Source: Gp6-AA40 sp035293405 (GTDB lineage Bacteria; Acidobacteriota; Vicinamibacteria; Vicinamibacterales; UBA2999). From it: a stretch of 64,000 bases of DNA. The notes below the pieces were generated by a model, which had not been told where the DNA came from, searched no databases, and worked only from the letters and a program-made list of their open reading frames with translations. Of the stretch, positions 51,591 to 60,555 are shown one piece after another. The DNA is taken from the NCBI GenBank assembly GCA_035293405.1, contig DATDOE010000050.1, forward strand, positions 13,423 to 77,422, written 5' to 3'. The position numbers and the translations under genes are program-made. Numbering within the stretch: position 1 is the first letter of the stretch; each line of letters opens with the position of its first letter.

Positions 51591-51980
51591 CCTGCGGGCT
51601 ACTGGGACCGGTTCTTGGTTCTTGGTTCTTGGTGGATCACGCGCGACGACGTCGGCGGCCGTGGCTCGCAGAGCGAAGCAATTCGAGGCACGCCGACACG
51701 CGTCAGAGGTGAAAGCGTGAGGCGGCCGAGGGGATCAGCGAGGTTGAGCGTGCACCGTGACGGCGGGTCTTAAGACCCGCCGCCACATAGACGCGACCCG
51801 AGCGTCGAGCGATCGTGGGTAGCCGTCCGAACGCTTTCCGGCGTGCCGAGAGCTTCGCGGAGCGAGCTACGGCCGCCGACGTCGCTGACTCGCGAATTAG
51901 TGTGACCAGTGACGTGATCAACGACGGTTGCGCGTTCTGAACTTCCGGAAGGCGGGACACGTCCGAGCACAGGGGTGACC
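51591..51980. other. Intergenic region with composite repeats, no gene seen
   Basis: 390 bases. Contents in order: GGTTCTT array (51610-51634), a CGACGTCGGCGGCC repeat unit (51641-51685), the hairpin GGCGGGTCTTAAGACCCGCC (51763-51782), and an inverted copy of the CGACGTCGGCGGCC unit (51845-51885). A short AT-richer stretch before 51960 may hold the promoter of the permease gene. Confidence 0.75.
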
Positions 51981-54518
51981 ATGTTCGCAAAAGCGATCAG
52001 TAGCGTCGCAGCACTCCTCAACACCACGTGGCAGGACGTGCGCTATGGCGTGCGCACGCTTCGGCGCGCGCCGGCCTTCACGGCCATCGCGCTGCTCACG
52101 CTGGGGCTGGGAATCGGCGCCAACACCGCCATCTTCTCGATCGTCAACGGCGTGATCCTTCGGCCGCTCGGGTACCCCAAGCCCGAGCAGCTGATGTATC
52201 TGACCACGCAGTTTCCAGGGCTCGGGTTCTCGTTGTTCTGGGTCTCGCCGCCGGAATACATGGAGTTCCGGGAGATCAACCGGTCGTTCTCCTCCGTCGG
52301 CGCGTACACGACCGGCGAAGTGAACCTCACCGCCGGCGATCGGCCGCTGCGCGCGCGCTCGGCAGCGGTCGATGAGCATCTGCTTCGCGCCCTTGGCCTG
52401 CAGGCGGCGCAGGGACGCCTGTTCGCCGCGGGAGAGGCCAACGTCAGCGGCCCGCCGCCCACGCCGGGACAGCCCGGGCCGCCGACTCCGCCGCCCGCGA
52501 TCGCGATCCTCTCGCACGAGTTGTGGCAGGCGGCCTTTGGAGGACGACCGATCGTCGGACAGAGTGTCGACGTCAACGGCCGGCGTCTCGAGGTTCTCGG
52601 CATCATGCCGCCGGGCGCCGACGTGATGGACAATCGCACCGAGATCTGGCTGCCCCTCGGGCTGAATCCAGCCAATCGTCAGAACCGCGGCAACCACTAC
52701 CTCTATCTCATCGGGCGCCTGAAAGACGGCGTCACCGCCCAGGCGGCGAACACAGAGCTCGACGCGCTCATGAAGAACTGGGGCGAGCGCGTCGGCGTCA
52801 CGTTCCACACGTTTTCGAAACCCAACCACTTCCTCCAGATGAAGACCGTGCAGGACGAGATCCTTGGCGGCGCGAGCCGCGCGATCTGGGTCCTGCAGGC
52901 GGCCGTCGGCCTCGTGCTGCTCATCGCCTGCGCCAATCTCGCGAACCTGCTGCTCGCCCGCGCCGAACGACGTCACCGCGAATTCGCGGTGCGCACGGCT
53001 ATTGGCGCCAGCCGTGGCCGGCTGCTCCGGCAGTTCATGACCGAAGGCGTGCTGCTGTCGGTTGCGGGAGGCGCGCTCGGCCTGGTGCTCGCGCGCGTCG
53101 GCGTGCGGGCGCTCGTCCGCGCCTATCCCACGAGCCTGCCGCGCACCAGCGAGGTCATCGTCGACCCGCTCGTCTTGCTCTTCACGTTCGGCATCGCCAC
53201 GGCGACCGGCGTGCTCTTCGGGCTCGCGCCCATCATGCACACGCGGGTGAAGGGGCTGGTGACAGCGCTCAAGGAAGGCGGGGCCAGGGGCGCCACGGGC
53301 GGGACGCGTCATCACGTTCGGCATGGTCTTGTGATGCTGGAAGTCGCGTTGGCCGTCATGCTCGTCATCGGCGCGGGTTTGCTGGTGCGCACGGTCTACA
53401 ACCTCACCAACGTGGACGCGGGATTCGATCGGTCACGCCTGGTGACGTTCTCGATCACGCTGCCGCCGGCCAGCTATCCACGGCCGTCGGCTCGCGGTCA
53501 GCTCTTTCAGAGGCTCCTCGACAACCTTCGCGGCGTCGCTGGCGTGCAGGCGGCAACGGCCATGTCGGGCTTGCCGCCGAATCGCCCGCTCAACGCCAAC
53601 GACACCGACATCGACAACTACACGGCTCCCAAGGAAGGACCGGCCGAAGTCGTCGACTATTACCAGAACGTGATGTCGGATTACTTCGAGACGATGGGCA
53701 TACCCATCGTCCAGGGCCGCAGCTTTCAGCCGGCCGATGCCGCATCGCCCGGGATGGTGGCCGTGGTCAACGAAACGCTGGCGAACACTTTCTGGAAGGG
53801 GCAGGACCCGATTGGACGGCGCCTCAGGCAAGGCTGGAATCCTCAGATTCCGTGGTACACGGTGATCGGCGTGGCCAAGGACGTCAAGCAGGGTGGTGTG
53901 GATCGGGAAACAGGCACCGAGTTTTACTTCTTCGTCGACCAGATCGCCGCCGCCACGCCGCCATTCAACAACGCGCCCGTGACGATGAACGTGGTGCTGC
54001 GCACGACGCTGCCGCCAGCGGCGCTGTCACGAACCATCGAGGGCGTGGTTTCTTCTGCGGATCGCACCGTCCCCATCGTTCGGCTGCAGGAGATGGAGGA
54101 CGTATTCGCTGAATCGATCCGCCGGCCGCGGCTGCTGGCCCAGCTCGTTGGCGCGTTCGCGGGCCTGGCGCTGCTGCTCGCGGCCATCGGCACTTACGGC
54201 GTGCTCTCGTACATGGTGGCCGAGCGCCGCCGCGAGATCGGCATTCGCCTGGCCCTCGGCGCGGAGCGTTCCAGCGTGCTTGCACAGATCATGAAGCAGG
54301 GCCTTGTGCTCACGGCGATCGGCGTCCTCGCTGGACTCGCCGGCGCCTTTGGCCTGAACCGGCTGATTGCCTCACTCCTCTTCGGCGTGCAACCGATGGA
54401 CGCGACGACGCTCGTCGGCGTGATTGCCTCGATCACGCTGGTCGCCGCCTTCGCGTGCTGGCTGCCCGCCTGGCGCGCGTCGCGGCTGGACCCGAGCCTG
54501 GTGTTGCGAGACGACTGA
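51981..54518 (+). CDS. ADOP-type FtsX/MacB ABC permease without prefix domain
   Basis: 845 residues. It lacks the N-terminal prefix of the other two ADOP proteins and begins W-Q-D-V-R-Y-G-V-R-T-L-R-R-A-P-A-F directly before the first membrane helix (about 35). First FtsX unit about 305-440 (V-L-L-I-A-C-A-N-L-A-N-L-L-L-A-R-A), second half from about 470, last helices about 720-840, ending P-A-W-R-A-S-R-L-D-P. A Pro/Gly insert (P-P-P-T-P-G-Q-P-G-P-P-T-P-P-P) sits in the first periplasmic core. No PadR and no ATPase beside it. ATG 51981 follows AGGGGTGACC. Confidence 0.93.
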   Translation: MFAKAISSVAALLNTTWQDVRYGVRTLRRAPAFTAIALLTLGLGIGANTAIFSIVNGVILRPLGYPKPEQLMYLTTQFPGLGFSLFWVSPPEYMEFREINRSFSSVGAYTTGEVNLTAGDRPLRARSAAVDEHLLRALGLQAAQGRLFAAGEANVSGPPPTPGQPGPPTPPPAIAILSHELWQAAFGGRPIVGQSVDVNGRRLEVLGIMPPGADVMDNRTEIWLPLGLNPANRQNRGNHYLYLIGRLKDGVTAQAANTELDALMKNWGERVGVTFHTFSKPNHFLQMKTVQDEILGGASRAIWVLQAAVGLVLLIACANLANLLLARAERRHREFAVRTAIGASRGRLLRQFMTEGVLLSVAGGALGLVLARVGVRALVRAYPTSLPRTSEVIVDPLVLLFTFGIATATGVLFGLAPIMHTRVKGLVTALKEGGARGATGGTRHHVRHGLVMLEVALAVMLVIGAGLLVRTVYNLTNVDAGFDRSRLVTFSITLPPASYPRPSARGQLFQRLLDNLRGVAGVQAATAMSGLPPNRPLNANDTDIDNYTAPKEGPAEVVDYYQNVMSDYFETMGIPIVQGRSFQPADAASPGMVAVVNETLANTFWKGQDPIGRRLRQGWNPQIPWYTVIGVAKDVKQGGVDRETGTEFYFFVDQIAAATPPFNNAPVTMNVVLRTTLPPAALSRTIEGVVSSADRTVPIVRLQEMEDVFAESIRRPRLLAQLVGAFAGLALLLAAIGTYGVLSYMVAERRREIGIRLALGAERSSVLAQIMKQGLVLTAIGVLAGLAGAFGLNRLIASLLFGVQPMDATTLVGVIASITLVAAFACWLPAWRASRLDPSLVLRDD

Positions 54519-54521
54519 CGG

Positions 54522-54683
54522 CTGGTTCTTGGTTCGTGGTTCTTGGTTCTTGGTCGATCACGCAACGACGTCGGCGGCCCTAGCTCGCGCAGCGAAGCAC
54601 TCAACTCCCAATCCGAGCCTGATACCAACTCCCAACCCCTAAAGCCCACAGCCCCACATCCCAAGAACCAAGAACCAAGAACC
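54522..54683. repeat. Composite repeat block after the third ADOP gene
   Basis: GGTTCTTGGTTCGTGG units (54522-54556), a CGACGTCGGCGGCC unit (54566-54600), CAACTCCCAA units (54601-54640) and inverted CCAAGAACCAAGAACC (54661-54683). The order repeats that at 51610 and at 57372, so the block behaves as a single mobile-like composite rather than as independent repeats. Confidence 0.8.
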
Positions 54684-54778
54684 GGCCCCTCTGGGCTGAT
54701 TCCCCGTGCAGCCGATAAGACACAGCGTGCGGCGCGGCTCGGCTGGAGGCCCAGTCGCCGGCGCCCGGCGGAACAACT

Positions 54779-55789
54779 ATGCCTAAACGGCTCAAACTCA
54801 AGCACGTCAGTGTGATCGCGGGATTGCTGCCGGTCATCGTCGGCGGTCTGGTGACCGTGGCTCTCGTCTACCGCGAGGAAACACCGTGGGTGGCCGTCCT
54901 CTGGGGCATTGGCGCCGCCAGCCTCGCGTCGCTCGGCGCGGCCAAGGCCCTGGCCTCGTGGGCCGGCCGGGTGATCGTGTCCTCGGTGGACGCGGTGACC
55001 AAGACGGCGGAAGAGATTTCGGCGACGGTCAATCAGCGCCAGCGGCTGGCCGCGCAGCAGGCCGCCGCGGCGGATGAGACGACCGCGGCCATGGAGAAGC
55101 TGGCCGCATCGACGACCCATTCGGCGGAACAGGCCGACGACCTTGCCGTGGGCACGCGACAGGTCCTCAGCCTGGCGGACGAGGGTGCGCGCACCGTCTC
55201 GCAGACGCTGCGGAGCATGAACAGCCTCACCGAGAAGGTCAACGCGATCGCGCAGATGACGCTCCATCTGAACGAACAGGCATCGCAGATCGGAAGCATC
55301 ACCAACATGGTGACGGAGGTGGCCAGCCAGACGAACCTGCTGGCCCTCAACGCCGCCGTCGAAGCGGCGCGCGCCGGCGAGCAGGGCCGGGGCTTCTCGG
55401 TAGTGGCCTCAGAGATCCGGAAGCTCGCCGATCAGACCAAGACGTCGGCGGGGAAGATCAACACGCTGGTCAATGCGATTCTCCAGACCATCAACGACAC
55501 CGTGAAGGCGACCGAGGAAGGCACCAAGACGGTGGCCGAGAGCGTCACCACCGCGAACCAGACCGTGCAGACCTTCATCGGCGTGCGCGATGCGATCAGC
55601 AAGGCATCGGCGAACACGCAGCAGATCTCGACCAACGTCAGGGAACAATCGCTCGCCGTCAACGATGTCCTCCGCGCGATGACGGAGTTCGGCGGCAACG
55701 TGAAAGTGACCGCGGCAACGCTCGGCCAGGGACGCTCGCGCGCCGAATCGCTGCAGGAGGCCGCCGCCGGCCTCGGCGCGATCATCTAG
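54779..55789 (+). CDS. Methyl-accepting chemotaxis-like protein, no ligand domain
   Basis: 336 residues. Two closely spaced membrane helices at the N-terminus (V-S-V-I-A-G-L-L-P-V-I-V-G-G-L-V-T-V and V-A-V-L-W-G-I-G-A-A-S-L-A-S-L-G). No periplasmic sensor or HAMP domain is evident. The long signalling coiled coil follows, with the hairpin tip E-V-A-S-Q-T-N-L-L-A-L-N-A-A-V-E-A-A-R-A-G-E near residue 185. It should bind CheA/CheW; no other chemotaxis gene is in the window. It may sense the membrane or a partner protein. Confidence 0.92.
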   Translation: MPKRLKLKHVSVIAGLLPVIVGGLVTVALVYREETPWVAVLWGIGAASLASLGAAKALASWAGRVIVSSVDAVTKTAEEISATVNQRQRLAAQQAAAADETTAAMEKLAASTTHSAEQADDLAVGTRQVLSLADEGARTVSQTLRSMNSLTEKVNAIAQMTLHLNEQASQIGSITNMVTEVASQTNLLALNAAVEAARAGEQGRGFSVVASEIRKLADQTKTSAGKINTLVNAILQTINDTVKATEEGTKTVAESVTTANQTVQTFIGVRDAISKASANTQQISTNVREQSLAVNDVLRAMTEFGGNVKVTAATLGQGRSRAESLQEAAAGLGAII

Positions 55790-56137
55790 TCGTCGCCATC
55801 ATCCACCTCACGCGTTGACGATGTCCGGGTCCTGTCGCCGGGTTTCCCCAGCCGCGGCCACCCCACCACGCAAAGTCCGCGCGGCGGGGACCCCGGCGGG
55901 GACCCCGGCGTGCTCGGCGCAAAAGCACTCGCACTGAAGTGGCTCCTCCACCCGGGCCTGCGGCGCGGCTGGGGATGCCCCTCCCCGGCGCCACCCGCCC
56001 GCAAGAACCTTCGTCAACGCATGGAACAGAGATCACTACCTTAGTGATCCGCCAAGAACCACGAACCAAGAACCACGAACCGAGCCTTGGGCTTTAGGGT
56101 TGGGAGTTGGAAGTTGCTCTCGTATGATCTGACACCT
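55790..56137. other. Intergenic region holding a small TIR element and repeats
   Basis: 348 bases with no gene. It carries the element at 55812-56020, then AAGAACC heptad units (56052-56081) and GGGTTGGGAGTTGG (56098-56112), the complement of the CAACTCCCAA repeat. Confidence 0.7.
55812..56020. mobile_element. Miniature element with 10-base terminal inverted repeats (copy 1)
   Basis: The ends are GCGTTGACGA (55812-55821) and TCGTCAACGC (56011-56020), perfect inverted repeats. Inside are GTCCTGTCGCCGGGTTTCCCC near the left end and GGGGATGCCCCTCCCCGGCG with CACCCGCCCGCAAGAAC near the right end. Both inner segments recur, in the opposite orientation, in a shorter element at 61436-61572. CCCCAGCC (left) can pair with GGCTGGGG (right). 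It is non-coding and could be a MITE-like element or a dispersed structured RNA. Confidence 0.72.
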
Positions 56138-57361
56138 ATGACCTGTTCCCGACTGCCCCTGGTGATCATGGCCGTTGTCGCGCTCACGAACGGGATGGCG
56201 GCCCAGGACTGGCCGCAATGGCGCGGACCAAACCGCGACGGCGCGATCGCCTCGTTCCAGCCGCCGGCGTCGTGGCCAGCCGCGCTGACCAAACGATGGA
56301 ACGTGAACGTGGGAACCGGATACGCCGTGCCGGTGGTCGTCGGCGATCGCGTGTACATCTTCACGCGACAGGGAGAGCGAGAGATCATGACCGCGCTCGA
56401 TGTTCGATCCGCCAAGGTCATCTGGCAAACGGGCTATGCGGCGCCATTCAAGATGAACCCGGCTACCGCGCCCCACGGTCCCGGGCCGAAATCGACGCCA
56501 ACCTTTGCCGGCGACCGGCTGTTCACGCTCGGGATCAGCGGCATCGTGACCGCCTTCGATGCCAAGACCGGACGGCAGATCTGGCAGAAGCCGGCGCCGC
56601 CGGTGGAGCCGCTGTATCACACGGCGATGTCGCCGCTCGTCGATGGCAATCTGGTGATCCTCCACGTCGGCGGGCACGACAACGGCGCGTTGACGGCATT
56701 CGACGTAGCGACGGGCGATATCCGATGGAGCTGGAACGGAGACGGCCCGGCGTACGGGTCTCCGCTGATCTTCGATCTATCGGGCACGCGTCAGGTCGTG
56801 ACGTTTACTCAGAAATACTTCGTGGGCGTCTCGGCGGCGACGGGCGCACTCCTCTGGCGTCGTCCATACACGACGCCCTCGACGACGACCAGCCAGACGC
56901 CGATCCGCTACAAGGACACCGTGATCGAGATGGGACGCGGCAACGGCGTGACCGCGTTTCGCGCCGTGCGGCGAGGAAACGAGTGGGCGACGGAACACGT
57001 GTGGCACACCGACGAGGTCTCGATGCACATGAGCGACGCCGTCGCCATCGATGGGGTGCTATTCGGGCTCTCACACTTGAACAGCGGCGAGTACTTCGCT
57101 CTGGACCTGGATACCGGCAAGGTCCTGTGGAAGAGCGAGCCGCGCCAAGCGGCCCACGCCGCCATCGTCCGGGCCGGCAACACGATCTTCTCGCTCGAAG
57201 ACGATCACGAGCTCCGCGTCATCCGCCACAGCCGCACACGTTTCGACCCGGTCGCCCGCTACGACGTGGCGACGAGCGACACCTGGACACAACCAGCGAT
57301 TTCGGGGAACCGGATCTTCGTCAAGGATGTGTCGTCGCTGACGCTCTGGACGATCGACTGA
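56138..57361 (+). CDS. PQQ-type beta-propeller exported protein
   Basis: 407 residues. Signal peptide (L-V-I-M-A-V-V-A-L-T-N-G-M-A-A-Q). Repeated propeller blades with the tryptophan-docking form, for example A-F-D-A-K-T-G-R-Q-I-W-Q, A-F-D-V-A-T-G-D-I-R-W-S, V-S-A-A-T-G-A-L-L-W-R and L-D-L-D-T-G-K-V-L-W-K. The start D-W-P-Q-W-R-G-P-N-R-D-G is characteristic of a PQQ-like/BamB-like family of Acidobacteria and Planctomycetes. No PQQ ligands can be assigned, so it may be a binding propeller and not a dehydrogenase. ATG 56138 chosen at the signal peptide. Confidence 0.88.
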   Translation: MTCSRLPLVIMAVVALTNGMAAQDWPQWRGPNRDGAIASFQPPASWPAALTKRWNVNVGTGYAVPVVVGDRVYIFTRQGEREIMTALDVRSAKVIWQTGYAAPFKMNPATAPHGPGPKSTPTFAGDRLFTLGISGIVTAFDAKTGRQIWQKPAPPVEPLYHTAMSPLVDGNLVILHVGGHDNGALTAFDVATGDIRWSWNGDGPAYGSPLIFDLSGTRQVVTFTQKYFVGVSAATGALLWRRPYTTPSTTTSQTPIRYKDTVIEMGRGNGVTAFRAVRRGNEWATEHVWHTDEVSMHMSDAVAIDGVLFGLSHLNSGEYFALDLDTGKVLWKSEPRQAAHAAIVRAGNTIFSLEDDHELRVIRHSRTRFDPVARYDVATSDTWTQPAISGNRIFVKDVSSLTLWTID

Positions 57362-57371
57362 CGCCAACGCC

Positions 57372-57568
57372 TGGTTCTTGGTTCGTGGTTCTTGGTTGAT
57401 CACGACTGAGCTCAACTCCCAACTCCCAATCCGAACCTGAGGCCAACTCCCAAGTTCTAAAGCCGAAAGCCTGATGCCCTGTGGGGGCACGATGTCGTCG
57501 CAGGTGGTCCGTTAAGAACCAAGAACCACGAACCAAGAACCAGTGATGCCAGGTGCGGGTTGGGAGTT
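57372..57568. repeat. Composite GGTTCTT / CAACTCC repeat block
   Basis: GGTTCTTGGTTCGTGG units (57372-57397), CAACTCCCAA units (57412-57453), inverted AAGAACCAAGAACCACG (57515-57542), and the complement GGGTTGGGAGTTGG (57557-57570). Each family appears in both orientations, so the block is roughly palindromic overall. It fills the space between two convergent genes. Confidence 0.82.
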
Positions 57569-57575
57569 GGCTGAC

Positions 57576-58157
57576 CTACCTGACCTGCCGCGCCTCGGTC
57601 GCCGCGATCGTCGGCCGCACGCCTGTCCTGTCGATCCTGTAGGTCACTCTCACGCGTGACGATGGACAGCACTCCGTGTCCGTCGCCGTATAGCGCGCGA
57701 ACTCGGCGGTCAGCGCGTCGGCGCTGGTGATGCGGACGGCACCCGCGGCGCCGTCGCGGTTCTGCGTCATCACCATCGGCGACAGCGTTCCCGCGAAGCG
57801 GCCACCGACGAAGACGAAGAGATTGAAGACCGTCGGCTCGCAGCCCGGGCTGGCGGCGCTCATCCCGCCGATGACGTCGACATCATCGCGCGCGATCGAT
57901 CGGTCCTGGTGGAGGAACGGCACCCAGCCGGCTTTGCGGATCGGATCGGCCGTCGGGAACGTCCCGAGCGTGCTCGATCCGCATCGCCGATCGAGTGCGG
58001 CCTGGGCTTCGGTGCCCTTCTGCGCGACCGGAACAGCCGCGGCCGGCTGATTCCACGAAGTCATCGGCCGATCGAGCCAGGCCGTCGCGCCCTGAGCCGA
58101 CACGCCCCCGACCATTGACGCCATGGTGAGCACGGCAACGCCAAGCGTGCGCTTCAC
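57576..58157 (-). CDS. LppP/LprE-like secreted protein
   Basis: 193 residues with signal peptide (G-V-A-V-L-T-M-A-S-M-V-G-G-V-S-A-Q). The pattern G-W-V-P-F-L-H-Q-D-R-S, N-L-F-V-F-V-G-G-R-F-A-G-T-L-S-P, and F-A-R-Y-T-A-T-D-T-E-C-C-P-S matches the LppP/LprE family known from mycobacterial lipoproteins, but there is no lipobox cysteine, so this one is probably free in the periplasm. Function unknown. Monocistronic. Confidence 0.78.
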   Translation of the reverse strand: MKRTLGVAVLTMASMVGGVSAQGATAWLDRPMTSWNQPAAAVPVAQKGTEAQAALDRRCGSSTLGTFPTADPIRKAGWVPFLHQDRSIARDDVDVIGGMSAASPGCEPTVFNLFVFVGGRFAGTLSPMVMTQNRDGAAGAVRITSADALTAEFARYTATDTECCPSSRVRVTYRIDRTGVRPTIAATEARQVR

Positions 58158-58159
58158 TA

Positions 58160-58226
58160 GGGACTCACCAATCGCTGATCACAAATCGACAACGATTCAC
58201 CAATCACTAATCGCTAATCACCAACG
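58160..58226. repeat. Degenerate AATCACCAATC-type repeats
   Basis: CACCAATCGCTGATCACAAATC units related to the right half of the block at 17028-17175. They lie just upstream of the LppP/LprE-like gene and just downstream of the molybdenum enzyme gene. Confidence 0.7.
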
Positions 58227-58227
58227 A

Positions 58228-60555
58228 TCAGACATTGGCCGCCTCGAGCGCCGCGAGCACCCGCGCATCCCTGAACGGCACCCGACGGAGACGAACCCCC
58301 GTGGCGTCGTAGATCGCGTTGGCAACCGCGGCAAGCGTTGGCTTGCACACCGTTTCGCCGGCGCCGTAGTGCGGCAGGTCCGGACGATTCGGATTCGGAT
58401 CGCCGTTCACGATCACGATGTCGATCGCGGCCGGCGTGTCGGCGTGCGTGAGCGTCGGATAGGTCGCCCAGTCCACGCTGGTGACCTTCTCGGTGTCGAA
58501 CCTCACCTCTTCGTGCAGCGTGCGGCTGAGCGAATGCAGCAGGCCGCCCTCGAGCGTGCGGCGCAGCGCCACCGGGTTGATCACCAGGCCGCAGTCGTGC
58601 GCGACCACGAACCGTTTGACCCAGACGTGGCCGGTCCGGCGGTTGACCTCGACCTCGGCGATCTCGGCGACGACGGTCTGGCTGCGCAAGGCGTAGGCGA
58701 TGCCACGGCCCGTGAGGATGTCTCCAGTGCCGCGCGGTCCCGGCGAGGGACGCGGCTGCCACTTGTAGGCTTCCGCCGCGGCCTTGATCACCGCGATCGA
58801 TCGCGCACGCTTGAAGCCGGCATCGTCGGTGGTGCTGGCGCTCAGAAGCTTCAGGCGGAACTCGACCGGATCCACCTTTGCCGCCGCTGCCAGTTCATCG
58901 ATGAACGACTCGGACGCAAACGCCTGTTGCGGCCCATTGGGATCCCGCAGGTTGCCGGTGCGAAGCGGCGACTCCGATACGAGCGGCAGGCCCACGACGT
59001 GCGCGGCGAAGCGCCGATTCGGGAAGGCGTACATCTCCGTCGGAACCGCACCGCCGCCGCGCGCGGGTGTGGCGCGGCCCGCGCCCGTGAGCTGCGCGAT
59101 CAAGACGGAGTCGGGCTCGTTGTAGCCGAGGTGATTGTGATCGGCGGCGCGGGCGTCGTAGTCGAAGGCCACGAGGTTGCCCTGTGCATCGAACCCGCCG
59201 CGGAGTTTGAACGTGAACGCCGGACCCTTGGTGTCCCAGGCGGTCTCCTCCTGCCGGCTCCACTGCACCCTCACCGGCCGGCCGATCTCCTTCGCCAAGA
59301 ACGCCGCCTCGAACCCGGCATCGTCCGCCGCCGTGCGCCCGTAGCCCTGTGGGCCTTCCATCCACAGCACGCGCACGCGATCCCGCGGCATCTGCAGGAA
59401 CGTGGCGACGCCGTTCCGCATCCCGTACGACTTCATGTCGTTGGAGTAGATGGTCAGCTGATCGTTGGTCGGATCGGCCATCGCATGCGCCGGACCGATG
59501 GAGACATGCCCCTGGAACGGGACTTCGTATTCGGCCTCGACGATCTTCGCCGCGCCCGCGAACGCCGTCTCAGGATTGCCAACGACGTTCGGCGTGCCGA
59601 CCGAGGTCGGCGTCGCACTGCGCATGTAGCTGAAGAGATTCTCTGACGAGGGGAACGGCGCCATCACCGGCTTCTGCCAGTTGACCTTCAACTGGCGCGC
59701 CGCCTGGATCGCCTGCTCTTCCCTCTCGCAGACGACGGCCACGTAGTTGCCTTTGCTCACCACCTTGACGAATCCGGGGATGTTGCGCACCGATGATTCG
59801 TCGATGCTCACCAGCTTCGCGCCCGCCGTCGGCGGCTTCACGTTGCGCGCGTGCACCATGCCGGGAAGCTTGACGTCCACCGCCCACTTCAGCGAGCCAT
59901 CCACCTTGGCGGGAATGTCGTAGCGTTGTGGCGACGTGCCGACGATCTTCATCGCCTGCACGTCCTTGACCTTGGCCGTGCCGGTCGTCCCGTCGGTGTT
60001 GTTGCCGGTCAGCGTGACGTTGAATCGTCGGCCGCCGATCAGATCACCGTAGCTGACCCTCTTCGAGGGATCGGCCGCAACCGAGATGACACCTTCGCTC
60101 ACGACGAGCTGACTCGCGGGCACGCTGAAGCGGGCGGCTGCCAGTTCGAGCAGCACGCGCCTGGCTTCGGCCGCCACGCGACGCATCGGCCAGCCGTCGG
60201 TCTGCAGCGCGTCCGATCCACCGGAGCCGCCCTGATCGACCGTCACGTCGGTGTTGCCCATGACGACATTCGTCCTGTCATAGGCGATGTCGAGCTCGTC
60301 GGCCATGATCTGGCGGAAGGCCGTGCCTGTGCCCTGCCCCAGGTCGGTCTTGCCGACGAAGAACGTCGCCGTGTTGTCCTGGCGGATCACCACCCACGAA
60401 TCGAGCTGCCGGAAATCGGGATCGGGATACGGGCCGGCACCCAACGCGCGCGCGCCCGCCTGCTCGAGACCGAACGCATCGACGTTGGCGCCGATGGCAC
60501 TGAAGCCAACGACGAGCATCCCCGACGACTTGATGAAATCTCTTCTCGTCGTCAT
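58228..60555 (-). CDS. Molybdenum hydroxylase large subunit (xanthine dehydrogenase family), Tat-exported
   Basis: 775 residues. Twin-arginine leader M-T-T-R-R-D-F-I-K-S-S-G, so the folded cofactor-loaded enzyme goes to the periplasm. Two molybdopterin domains: D-L-G-Q-G-T near residue 70, N-T-D-V-T-V near 100, G-P-x-A-x-A-D near 400, F-E-A-A-F-L-A-K-E near 450 and the catalytic Glu in Y-G-A-G-E-T-V-C-K-P near 735. The layout fits two-subunit IorAB-type (isoquinoline oxidoreductase-like) or aldehyde dehydrogenases with no FAD subunit. Start overlaps the 2Fe-2S subunit stop (ATGA). The substrate cannot be read. Confidence 0.92.
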   Translation of the reverse strand: MTTRRDFIKSSGMLVVGFSAIGANVDAFGLEQAGARALGAGPYPDPDFRQLDSWVVIRQDNTATFFVGKTDLGQGTGTAFRQIMADELDIAYDRTNVVMGNTDVTVDQGGSGGSDALQTDGWPMRRVAAEARRVLLELAAARFSVPASQLVVSEGVISVAADPSKRVSYGDLIGGRRFNVTLTGNNTDGTTGTAKVKDVQAMKIVGTSPQRYDIPAKVDGSLKWAVDVKLPGMVHARNVKPPTAGAKLVSIDESSVRNIPGFVKVVSKGNYVAVVCEREEQAIQAARQLKVNWQKPVMAPFPSSENLFSYMRSATPTSVGTPNVVGNPETAFAGAAKIVEAEYEVPFQGHVSIGPAHAMADPTNDQLTIYSNDMKSYGMRNGVATFLQMPRDRVRVLWMEGPQGYGRTAADDAGFEAAFLAKEIGRPVRVQWSRQEETAWDTKGPAFTFKLRGGFDAQGNLVAFDYDARAADHNHLGYNEPDSVLIAQLTGAGRATPARGGGAVPTEMYAFPNRRFAAHVVGLPLVSESPLRTGNLRDPNGPQQAFASESFIDELAAAAKVDPVEFRLKLLSASTTDDAGFKRARSIAVIKAAAEAYKWQPRPSPGPRGTGDILTGRGIAYALRSQTVVAEIAEVEVNRRTGHVWVKRFVVAHDCGLVINPVALRRTLEGGLLHSLSRTLHEEVRFDTEKVTSVDWATYPTLTHADTPAAIDIVIVNGDPNPNRPDLPHYGAGETVCKPTLAAVANAIYDATGVRLRRVPFRDARVLAALEAANV

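Noticed and set aside
51918..53324. 468-codon open frame on the minus strand opposite the third ADOP gene
   Set aside because: Arginine/glutamate-rich shadow of the permease; no start signal.
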